Part shown: positions 30,298 through 37,482 of the stretch, one piece after another
Numbering within the stretch: position 1 is the first letter of the stretch
Layout of the letters: every line of letters begins with the position of its first letter
Origin: Sphingomonas sp. Mn802worker
GTDB lineage: Bacteria > Pseudomonadota > Alphaproteobacteria > Sphingomonadales > Sphingomonadaceae
Assembly (NCBI RefSeq): GCF_000382485.1
Contig: NZ_AORY01000002.1
Location: 243,655-307,654 of the forward strand
Direction of reading: 5' to 3'
DNA length: 64,000 bases
Notes under the pieces: generated by a model
What the model saw: only the letters and a program-made list of their open reading frames with translations
Database searches by the model: none
Told to the model about the DNA's origin: nothing
Program-made: the position numbers and the translations under genes

Positions 30298-33003
30298 GTG
30301 AGCGCGCTGCACTATCCCGCTTTGCATGCCAGCCATTCGGGTATCTGGGTGGCGCAGGACGGCATCACGCGCGAGGTGTCGCGCGGCGAAGCGATTCGGC
30401 TCGCCGCCGACACGCCGGTGATCCTGCTCAACGCCGCGTTGATTGGACAGCGGCTCGGCTACGCCGACCTGTCCGGGCTCGACCTGCTCGAGCTGTTCGC
30501 CTTTGTCCGCCCGGCGCGCTTCATGGTGCCGACGCCTAAGGGGCTCGCCGCCGCGACCGGGCTGAACGTGCCCGGTGACGACGCCGAGGTCGCGCCCTTT
30601 CTGCTCGAGGCGACCGAGCGCCTGCTGAGCGTGCCCGCGGGCGACTGGCCCGAGCGGGAAGGGGCGTGGACCGCGCTCCAGTCGCTTACCCGGTTGCGCT
30701 GGGCCTGGGCGCCGCCGCTCGCCCCCCACATCGCCAGGCCGTCCGCTCAGGAGCGCTGGCTGTTCACCCGCCTGCCCGAATGGGAGGAGCAGCCGCCACG
30801 GCCTGCGCCGCGCACGGTGACGATGCCGGAGGGCGCGGTGCTCGACCGGTTGGAGGAGCTGACCGGCGAGGGGGCCGAGCCGCGCGTCGGGCAGCAGCGC
30901 TTCGCCGCCGCCGCCGGCGCGGCCTTCGCGCCACGCTCGATCCGTGATGCCCCCAATCTGATGCTGGCGGAGGCGGGGACCGGCATCGGCAAGACGCTCG
31001 GCTATCTCGCCCCCGCGAGCCTATGGGCGGACGCCGCGGGTGGGGCGGTGTGGATCTCCACCTATACCAAGGCGCTGCAACGACAGCTGAGTGCCGAGAC
31101 GCGCCGCGTCTACCCGGATGAGAGCGTGCGGCGCTCGCGCGTGGTGACGCGCAAGGGACGCGAGAACTATCTCTGCCTCTTGAACCTTGAGGACGCGCTG
31201 CAGGGCGGGTTCGCCGGACGCGCCGCGGTGCTGGCGCAACTCGTCGCACGCTGGGCGGCGTACAGCGCCGACGGGGACATGGTCGGCGGCGACCTGCCCG
31301 GCTGGTTGCCGACCTTGTTCCGCCGCAACGGCTCGACCGCGCTGACCGACCGGCGTGGCGAGTGCGTCTACGCCGGCTGCCCGCACTATCGGAAGTGCTT
31401 CATCGAGCGTGCCGCGCGCGCCTCGGTTCAGGCCGATCTGGTGATCGCCAATCACGCGCTCGTGATGGTCAACGCCGCGCGCGGCCGTGAGAGCGCGACG
31501 CGCCCGACCCGCTACGTCTTCGATGAGGGGCATCACCTGTTCGACGCCGCCGACATGATGTTCTCGACCGCGCTCACGGGGCAGGAGGCGATCGAGCTGC
31601 GCCGCTGGATCGTCGGCCCCGAAGGCGCCAGCCGCGGGCGACGGCGGGGGCTCGCCGCGCGCCTGTCCGACGTGGCGAGCTACGACGAGGCGGGCGGCGC
31701 GGCGATCGCCGATGCGGTCCGTGCGGCGGGCGCGCTCGCGGCTGACGGCTGGCAGCAGCGATTGGTCGACAACCAGCCGTTCGGCGCATTCGAGGTGTTG
31801 CTCGCCGCGGTACGCGGGATGGCCTACGCGCGCGCCAACGGGGCGGAGAACGCGGGCTACGGGCTCGAGACCGAACTGGCCGAGCCGACGCCCGAGCTGG
31901 TCGAGGCGGCGGCCGGCACGGTGCAGGCGCTGGATGCGCTCCACCGCCCGCTGGTCGTGCTCGGACGGCGGCTGGAGGCGGTGCTGACCGACGCGCCCGA
32001 CTGGCTCGATGCGCCGGCGCGGGCGCGGGTGGAGGGCGCGCTCGCCTCGCTCGCCTGGCGGGTGGAGACGGTGTCGGCGTGGCTCGCGCTGCTCGCGCGG
32101 GTCGGTGGCCCCGCGACGCCGCAGTTCGTCGACTGGCTGATCGTCAACCGCATCGAAGGGCGCGAGACCGACATCGGGCTGCTGCGTCACTGGCTCGATC
32201 CGACCAAGCCATTCGCCGAGATCGTGCTGCGCCCCGCGCACGGTGCACTCGTCACCTCCGCGACGCTGACTGCGGGCGGCGATTGGGCGACCGCGGAGGC
32301 GCGTGTCGGCGCGACGCACCTCCAGCGCCCTGCCGACCGGTTCGAGGTCGCGAGTCCCTTCGACTACGCCGCCCATGCCGAGGTGCTGATCGTCACCGAT
32401 GTGAAGCGCGGCGACCTGCCAGCGCTTGCCAACGCATACGCGCGGCTGATCGAGGCGGCAGGGGGTGGTACGCTGGGGTTGTTCACTGCGATCCGCCGGC
32501 TGCGCGCGGTCCATGCGCGCATCGCCGACCGGCTCGCGCGCGAAGGGCTGCCGCTCCATGCGCAGCACGTCGATCCGATCGACACCGGCACGTTGGTCGA
32601 CATCTTCCGCGACGATCCGCACGCGAGCCTGCTCGGCACCGACGCGTTGCGCGACGGCGTCGACGTGCCCGGCGACTCGCTCCGGCTCGTGGTGATGGAG
32701 GGCGTGCCCTGGCCCAAGCCGACCGTGCTCCATGCCGCCAGGCGTCTTGAGGGCGGCGGCAGCGCCTATGACGATCGCATCGTGCGCGCGCGGCTGGCGC
32801 AGGCGTTCGGGCGGCTGATCCGGCGGCAGGACGATGCCGGCGCATTCGTGCTGCTCTCCGCCGCGATGCCCTCGCGGCTGCTCGACGCCTTTCCGCCCGG
32901 CGTGCCGATCCGTCGCCTGACGCTCGACGAAGCTGCGGCGCGCGTCGCCGAGCGGCTATCCACGCGTGACCAAATCGGGCAAGGAGCGCACCTGCCCGCT
33001 TGA
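30298..33003 (+). CDS. DinG/XPD-type ATP-dependent helicase with long N-terminal extension
   Basis: The GTG at 30298 gives a 901-residue protein. Residues 1 to about 220 are an Ala/Leu-rich region unlike DinG. The helicase core follows: Walker A AEAGTGIGKT (about 224-233), four cysteines for an iron-sulfur cluster (about 292, 355, 361 and 366; GECVYAGCPHYRKC), the DEGH box (about 408), and C-terminal motifs LVTSATLTAGG and RLVVMEGVPWPKP with QAFGRLIRRQDD (motif VI). Family members unwind 5'-tailed DNA, D-loops or R-loops in repair. It is followed by a SixA-like gene 14 bases later. Confidence 0.9.
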   Translation: MSALHYPALHASHSGIWVAQDGITREVSRGEAIRLAADTPVILLNAALIGQRLGYADLSGLDLLELFAFVRPARFMVPTPKGLAAATGLNVPGDDAEVAPFLLEATERLLSVPAGDWPEREGAWTALQSLTRLRWAWAPPLAPHIARPSAQERWLFTRLPEWEEQPPRPAPRTVTMPEGAVLDRLEELTGEGAEPRVGQQRFAAAAGAAFAPRSIRDAPNLMLAEAGTGIGKTLGYLAPASLWADAAGGAVWISTYTKALQRQLSAETRRVYPDESVRRSRVVTRKGRENYLCLLNLEDALQGGFAGRAAVLAQLVARWAAYSADGDMVGGDLPGWLPTLFRRNGSTALTDRRGECVYAGCPHYRKCFIERAARASVQADLVIANHALVMVNAARGRESATRPTRYVFDEGHHLFDAADMMFSTALTGQEAIELRRWIVGPEGASRGRRRGLAARLSDVASYDEAGGAAIADAVRAAGALAADGWQQRLVDNQPFGAFEVLLAAVRGMAYARANGAENAGYGLETELAEPTPELVEAAAGTVQALDALHRPLVVLGRRLEAVLTDAPDWLDAPARARVEGALASLAWRVETVSAWLALLARVGGPATPQFVDWLIVNRIEGRETDIGLLRHWLDPTKPFAEIVLRPAHGALVTSATLTAGGDWATAEARVGATHLQRPADRFEVASPFDYAAHAEVLIVTDVKRGDLPALANAYARLIEAAGGGTLGLFTAIRRLRAVHARIADRLAREGLPLHAQHVDPIDTGTLVDIFRDDPHASLLGTDALRDGVDVPGDSLRLVVMEGVPWPKPTVLHAARRLEGGGSAYDDRIVRARLAQAFGRLIRRQDDAGAFVLLSAAMPSRLLDAFPPGVPIRRLTLDEAAARVAERLSTRDQIGQGAHLPA

Positions 33004-33017
33004 TGGAGGTTGGTCTG

Positions 33018-33557
33018 GTGAAGACGCTGACGCTGCTGCGCCACGCCAAGTCGGGCTGGGATGACGCGGTCGCGCGTGATTTCGACCGTCCGCTCAACCC
33101 GAAAGGCCGGCGCGCGGCGCAGACGATGGGACGCGAACTGCGCCGGCTTGGGCTCGGCTTCGATCACGTCATCGCCTCGCCTGCGGTTCGGGTCGAGCAG
33201 ACCATCGATGGCGTCGAATCAGGTTACACGCGCGCGCTGTCGCCAGCATACGACCGCCGCATCTATCTCGCCTCCGCCGGCTCGCTGCTCGACGTGGTGC
33301 GAGAGACGGATGATGAGTACGCACGGCTGCTGCTGATCGGGCACAATCCGGGTTTGGAGGACCTCGTCCTGCTGCTCGCCCCCGACGAACCCGGCACGCT
33401 GCGCGACGACGTGGAGGAGAAGTACCCGACCGCGACGCTTGCCGAGCTGACCTTTGCGGTCGACCGCTGGGCTGAGGTCAAGGAGCGTGCCGGCACGCTG
33501 ACCCGCTTCATCCGCCCGCGCGATCTCGATCCCGATCTGGGGCCGGGCGAGGATTGA
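33018..33557 (+). CDS. SixA-like histidine phosphatase
   Basis: The best start is the GTG at 33018, eight bases after GGAGG (33005-33009); it yields 179 residues beginning MKTLTLLRHAKSGWDD. The RHG motif carries the catalytic His (H9), with an Arg-rich loop (FDRPLNPKGRRAAQ) and the second His in LLLIGHNPGLEDLV. SixA removes phosphate from phosphohistidine in E. coli; relatives act on varied substrates. The gene is translated just after the helicase and ends three bases from a convergent GIN-domain gene. Confidence 0.9.
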   Translation: MKTLTLLRHAKSGWDDAVARDFDRPLNPKGRRAAQTMGRELRRLGLGFDHVIASPAVRVEQTIDGVESGYTRALSPAYDRRIYLASAGSLLDVVRETDDEYARLLLIGHNPGLEDLVLLLAPDEPGTLRDDVEEKYPTATLAELTFAVDRWAEVKERAGTLTRFIRPRDLDPDLGPGED

Positions 33558-33560
33558 ACC

Positions 33561-34271
33561 TCAGCGCGCCGGCGCCGTCCCGCACGCCACCGGGCCACCC
33601 GCCGCCGCGCGCACGACGCACTTCGGATTGCCTGACACGGTGATGCGCCCCATGCCGTTGGAGGTGATCTGTGCGGAATAGCGTGCCGCCGCGCGCGTCT
33701 CGCCCGCGCCGTCCATCGACACGAACAGGTCGGCCGCCGACAGAGCGGCGGCATCGATCGATCCGGGTCCGTTGGTCAGCAACCGCACCTTGCTCGCGCG
33801 TCCGGCCAGGCGAAGCGCACCGCTGCCGATCACGCTCGCGTTGACCTGTTCCGCCACGATGTCGTCGACCGACATCGACCCCGTGCCCGTCACGCTCAGG
33901 TCGACCCGCTCGCCCTTCATCTGCGTCACCGACACCTTTGCGCCCGACAGCAGGCTCACCCCGCGTAAGCCAACCGTCGACAGCGTGAAGACCGGCGCCG
34001 CATCCGCACCGCGGCCGGCCCGGTCGCCGGTGCCGCGGTCGAGCCGCAGCGACAGCGTCCCGCCCTCGTTGCTCAGCCGCAATCGCTCCAGCAGCGCCGC
34101 GTCGGGCGCGCTTGCCGTGGCGCGCGGACTGGCGCCGATCGTGACCTGCACCTCGAACGGTCCGTCGACGCGGATGCGGTCGAAGCTGCCGATATTCCAC
34201 ACCCGGTCGGCCGCACCCGCAGGCGTGGCGACGAGTAGCGATAACAGGGCGAGCAGGCGAGCCGTGATCAT
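33561..34271 (-). CDS. GIN-domain (DUF2807) exported protein 1
   Basis: The 236-residue protein has a signal peptide (MITARLLALLSLLVATPAGAA) and the GIN head pattern FDRIRVDGPFEVQVTIG, followed by short repeating beta-helix strands rich in Val, Ser and Gly (DLSVTGTGSMSVDD, SGALRLAGRASKVRLL). These domains resemble adhesin heads and are thought to be periplasmic or surface beta-solenoids of unknown role. Two Cys near the end (KCVV, VACG) could form a disulfide. It is last of three tandem paralogues. Confidence 0.85.
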   Translation of the reverse strand: MITARLLALLSLLVATPAGAADRVWNIGSFDRIRVDGPFEVQVTIGASPRATASAPDAALLERLRLSNEGGTLSLRLDRGTGDRAGRGADAAPVFTLSTVGLRGVSLLSGAKVSVTQMKGERVDLSVTGTGSMSVDDIVAEQVNASVIGSGALRLAGRASKVRLLTNGPGSIDAAALSAADLFVSMDGAGETRAAARYSAQITSNGMGRITVSGNPKCVVRAAAGGPVACGTAPAR

Positions 34272-34319
34272 GCGATCAGCGTCGCACCCCCGCGCCTCGC
34301 CGGCAAGCCGTCCGACGCG

Positions 34320-35042
34320 TCATCCGCCGCAGCGCACCGTCCCCGACCCGCTCTTACGCGTGGAGCAGCGTGCCGCCGGACCCAGGTCGATGTCGCCCGA
34401 TCCGGCGAGCCGCACGTCGGCAGCGCCTCTGACATTCGCGCTGACATCGCCGGAGCCCGAAACTGAGACGGTCGCACGCGCTGCGCTCAGCCCGCGTGCC
34501 TGCACGTTCCCCGACCCCGCGATGCGGATCGTCAGCGCCTGCGCCTGCCCCGCCGCGGTCACGTCGCCCGAACCGGAGATGCCGAATTCGACCTCACCGG
34601 CGCGCATCTCGGCTATCGACAGATCGCCCGATCCGCTGATCGCACCGCGGAACCGAGGCCCTTCGGCGCGCGCGATGCGGATGTTGCCTGAGCCCGCGAT
34701 CGCCGCTGCCTCGACCCGCGGCATGGTGACGATCACGCGTACGCTGCCCCGCGTCCACGACATGCCATTGCGCCGCCCGACGCGCAGGCTGTCGCCGTCA
34801 CGCTGGATCACCAGCCGGTCGAGCAGCGCCGGATCACCCTCCGCGCGGACCGAATAGGGGCCGACACGCACGTCGACATTGTCCGGCCCTGCGAGCGCCA
34901 CGCGCGTGAAATCGCGCGCGGCGTAGCTGCGGCTCGCACCATTGCCGTCGGGCGCAATGCCGTCCTGATTACCTGAGGCATAGGTGGCCGCCATGCCGCA
35001 GGCGGCGACCGGGATCAGCAAGGCAAGGGCGAGATAGCGCAT
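34320..35042 (-). CDS. GIN-domain (DUF2807) lipoprotein 2
   Basis: The start is the ATG at 35042, eight bases after GGAGG; it gives 240 residues with a lipobox VAAC at about residue 15. The mature part has ARDFTRVALAGPDNVDVRVGP and then a regular series of SGSGN/SGSGD turns (AGSGNIRIA, SGSGDLSIAE, SGSGDVTA, AGSGNVQA), a clear beta-helix repeat of about 19-22 residues. The C-terminus CSTRKSGSGTVRCGG has two Cys. An interrupted palindrome at 35053-35085 covers its ribosome-binding site. Confidence 0.88.
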   Translation of the reverse strand: MRYLALALLIPVAACGMAATYASGNQDGIAPDGNGASRSYAARDFTRVALAGPDNVDVRVGPYSVRAEGDPALLDRLVIQRDGDSLRVGRRNGMSWTRGSVRVIVTMPRVEAAAIAGSGNIRIARAEGPRFRGAISGSGDLSIAEMRAGEVEFGISGSGDVTAAGQAQALTIRIAGSGNVQARGLSAARATVSVSGSGDVSANVRGAADVRLAGSGDIDLGPAARCSTRKSGSGTVRCGG

Positions 35043-35052
35043 CGACATATCC

Positions 35053-35085
35053 TCCAACTGTATTGATATGGTAATACACGTTGGA
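35053..35085. promoter_or_regulatory. Interrupted palindrome over the GIN-2 ribosome-binding site
   Basis: TCCAAC-TGTATT, an eight-base centre, then AATACA-C-GTTGGA form a near-perfect 12-bp dyad (35053-35064 with 35073-35085, one extra C). It lies between GIN genes 3 and 2 and includes the GGAGG of gene 2. It could be an operator (TGTATT-N8-AATACA is PadR-like in layout) or an RNA hairpin tuning translation. Confidence 0.6.
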
Positions 35086-35092
35086 CGTGCGA

Positions 35093-35815
35093 TCAAGCGC
35101 CGCAGCGTACCCGTGCGCCGCCCATCTTCGTCACCTTGCAGCGCGCACGCGGCCCCAGGTCGATCATACCGCTGCCGACGCTCGACACCTGCGCCGGCCC
35201 GTCGACCAGCGTGACGACATTGCCCGATCCGGCGACCGACACCTCCGCCTGTGCGGCGTGCAACGCAGGCGCACGCAGCGAGCCCGATCCGCCGATCGAG
35301 ACCTTCAGCACCTGCACGCGGCCGCCCGCCGCGACATTGCCCGCGCCGCCGATCGACACCTCTGCCTCGCGGGTGTCGAGCGCGCCGACGCTCAGCGTGC
35401 CGCGGCCGCCGACCGCGGCATTGAAGCGCGCGCCTGTCACGCGGTCGATGTTGATCGACCCGCTGCCGCCCAGCGCCGCCGAGGTCAGGTTGGGCACCGT
35501 TACCGTGAAGCGCACCTGCCGCTCCGCCGCCGCGTCACCCTTCGAACGCGGGTCGCGGCGCGTGATCTTGAGCGTATGGCCCTCCCGCTCGACGCGCATC
35601 GTCGCCAGCACGGCGGCGGGGCCATCGGCGTGGACCGACCAGGTTGGGCCGACGCGCACCTGCATCTGCGCACCGGTGCCAAGCACGATCGTGGAGAAAT
35701 CGCGCAGCGCATAATCGACCGCGAAGCCGCTCGCCGCGGCACCGGCGCGTGTCGACGGCAGTGTCGCCAATCCGCAGGCGAGAACCGACAAGGCTAGAAA
35801 CGAGAAAGAGCGCAT
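35093..35815 (-). CDS. GIN-domain (DUF2807) exported protein 3
   Basis: The 240-residue protein has a signal peptide (MRSFSFLALSVLACGLATLP) in which VLAC could be a weak lipobox; cleavage after TRAGA is the alternative. The mature part follows the same plan as its neighbours: LRDFSTIVLGTGAQMQVRVGP, then repeats such as GGSGSINIDR, GGRGTLSVG, GGAGNVAAGG, GGSGSLRAP and AGSGNVVTL, ending with Cys-bearing ARCKVTKMGGARVRCGA. It is the first gene of the three and has a 21-bp palindrome upstream. Confidence 0.86.
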   Translation of the reverse strand: MRSFSFLALSVLACGLATLPSTRAGAAASGFAVDYALRDFSTIVLGTGAQMQVRVGPTWSVHADGPAAVLATMRVEREGHTLKITRRDPRSKGDAAAERQVRFTVTVPNLTSAALGGSGSINIDRVTGARFNAAVGGRGTLSVGALDTREAEVSIGGAGNVAAGGRVQVLKVSIGGSGSLRAPALHAAQAEVSVAGSGNVVTLVDGPAQVSSVGSGMIDLGPRARCKVTKMGGARVRCGA

Positions 35816-35869
35816 CGCTTGAACCTCCAGCAGAACCGGGGAACAGCGATACGCTCTATCGACTACGCA

Positions 35870-35890
35870 TGTAAACAGTTATTGTTTACA
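35870..35890. promoter_or_regulatory. Perfect 8-bp palindrome upstream of the GIN cluster
   Basis: TGTAAACA (35870-35877) and TGTTTACA (35883-35890) are exact inverted copies around a five-base centre, in an A/T-rich patch between the GIN-3 start (35815) and the carD stop (35907). The layout matches operators of dimeric repressors such as the TetR group. It most likely controls GIN genes 3-2-1. No cognate regulator is next to it. Confidence 0.65.
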
Positions 35891-35906
35891 GCTGTGGTTG
35901 ATCCGT

Positions 35907-36440
35907 TCAGGCGGGCTGCTTGTCCTTGTTGTAGATCGCCGCGGCCTTGCGCAGGATGTCGAGGATCTTCTCCTGCGCGGCCGGCTCATCGATCTGCTCC
36001 ATCGCAGCGAGCTCGCGCGCCAGGCGGCTGCACGCGCCCTCGAAGATCTGCCGCTCGGAATAGCTCTGCTCGGGCTGGTCGTCGGCGCGGAACAGGTCGC
36101 GCACCACCTCGGCGATCGAGGCGAGGTCGCCCGAGTTGATCTTCGCCTCATATTCCTGTGCGCGCCTGGACCACATCGTGCGCTTGACCTTGGGCTTGCC
36201 CTTCAGCGTTTCCATCGCCTCGCGCATCGTCTTGTCCGACGACAGCTTGCGCATGCCGACGCTCTCGGCCTTGTTGGTCGGCACGCGCAGCGTCATGCGC
36301 TCCTTCTCGAAACGCAGCACGTAGAGCTCGAGCGCGATGCCCGCGATCTCCGATTTCTGCAGCTCGATCACGCGACCCACGCCATGCTTTGGGTAAACGA
36401 CGTAATCGCCGACATCGAAGTGCAGAGCCTTGGCAGCCAT
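35907..36440 (-). CDS. carD: CarD-family transcriptional regulator
   Basis: The 177-residue protein begins at the ATG at 36440 with the Tudor-like RNA-polymerase-interacting domain (FDVGDYVVYPKHGVGRVIELQK and LYVLRFEKERMTLRVP), followed by the helical DNA-binding part (MRKLSSDKTMREAMETLKGKPK, MWSRRAQEYEAKINSGDL). CarD binds the RNA polymerase beta subunit and stabilises open complexes at many promoters, including rRNA. GGAAAG lies upstream. It follows fdxA on the same strand with a 276-base gap that holds no other gene. Confidence 0.95.
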   Translation of the reverse strand: MAAKALHFDVGDYVVYPKHGVGRVIELQKSEIAGIALELYVLRFEKERMTLRVPTNKAESVGMRKLSSDKTMREAMETLKGKPKVKRTMWSRRAQEYEAKINSGDLASIAEVVRDLFRADDQPEQSYSERQIFEGACSRLARELAAMEQIDEPAAQEKILDILRKAAAIYNKDKQPA

Positions 36441-36716
36441 CGCGGATCTTTCCAATTCTATGCCCCACATGATGGAAACCACGCCGCGAACCATTGGTGC
36501 GCGAGGCACTGGGTCGACACGGCAGGCTGCGGGGTAGGTTGATCTTCTGGCGGACGCGGCAGGATTGCGCCCGACACGGCAGTATATAGCACAATTATTT
36601 GTTTGTTTCCAGCCTGCTTACGTCAGCGCTGCTGCCGCACGTCGACGGTCGCCCCGCGGGGTCGTCCGCAGCGCGTCTCTCTTCCTAGCCGTGCGCCGCC
36701 GCGGACGGCGACGGGC

Positions 36717-37058
36717 TCAGTCGCCCTTGCCGGGCTCGGCAGAGAAGTACTTGTCGTACTTGCCGTCCTCGCCCTTGTGCTCGTCGGCGTCGGGCGGGGT
36801 CTGGTCGAGCTTGCGCGTGACGTTCGGCCACTGCGCGGAGAAGGTGGTGTTGAGCTCCAGCCACCGCTCCAACCCGTTCTCGGTGTCGGGCAGGATCGCC
36901 TCCGCCGGGCACTCGGGCTCGCACACGCCGCAGTCGATGCACTCGCTGGGATTGATCACCAGCATGTTCTCGCCCTCATAGAAACAGTCCACCGGGCACA
37001 CTTCGACGCAATCCATGTACTTGCAGCGGATGCAGGCGTCGGTGACGACGTAGGTCAT
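36717..37058 (-). CDS. fdxA: 7Fe ferredoxin FdxA
   Basis: The 113-residue ferredoxin starts [29 protein letters not shown]. The spacing Cys-x2-Cys-x4-Cys-x3-CP, then [12 protein letters not shown], matches the Azotobacter FdI type with a 3Fe-4S and a 4Fe-4S cluster. It is a small cytoplasmic electron carrier. It follows the S4-domain gene and precedes carD, a common arrangement in alphaproteobacteria. Confidence 0.96.
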   Translation of the reverse strand: MTYVVTDACIRCKYMDCVEVCPVDCFYEGENMLVINPSECIDCGVCEPECPAEAILPDTENGLERWLELNTTFSAQWPNVTRKLDQTPPDADEHKGEDGKYDKYFSAEPGKGD

Positions 37059-37134
37059 GTAAGCGTTCCTCGGTAACTCGATCGTGTGCGTGGTCGCGAT
37101 TTTGCGCCGCTGCTATGCGCGACGCGCGAAAGCG

Positions 37135-37482
37135 TCAATCTTCCAGCCATTCCTGCGAGTTGTTCGCACTGTCCGCGGGTCTGCCATCAACCGCCGTGCC
37201 CGCGGTCAGTTCCTGATAGCAGCCGCGCGCTTCTGGTGCTGGGCCACGGCGATGTGGCAGCGCCTCGATCCGCACGACCAGTATACGGTCGTAATGGGCG
37301 AACGTCAGGATGTTGCCGACACGCACGCTCACATGCGCGCGGTCGATCGCGCGTCCGTCGATCCGCAGGCGTCCGTTGCACGCCAGAGCCTGCGCCGCGC
37401 TGCGCGTCTTGGTCAGCCGCGCGAACCACAGGAACCGGTCGAGCCGCATCGTCGTCGCACCGGCCGGCATCACGCCCGGCAT
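37135..37482 (-). CDS. S4-domain RNA-binding protein (HslR-like)
   Basis: The ATG at 37482 overlaps the last base of the upstream helicase stop (TGATG), giving 115 residues; an ATG at 37449 would start directly at MRLDRFLWFARL. The S4 domain is clear: LDRFLWFARLTKTRSAAQALACNGRLRIDGRAID, with VRVGNILTF. Relatives such as HslR bind stalled 50S subunits carrying peptidyl-tRNA. The C-terminal 40 residues are polar and probably disordered. The overlap with an RNA-helicase-like gene suggests a joint RNA role. Confidence 0.88.
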   Translation of the reverse strand: MPGVMPAGATTMRLDRFLWFARLTKTRSAAQALACNGRLRIDGRAIDRAHVSVRVGNILTFAHYDRILVVRIEALPHRRGPAPEARGCYQELTAGTAVDGRPADSANNSQEWLED

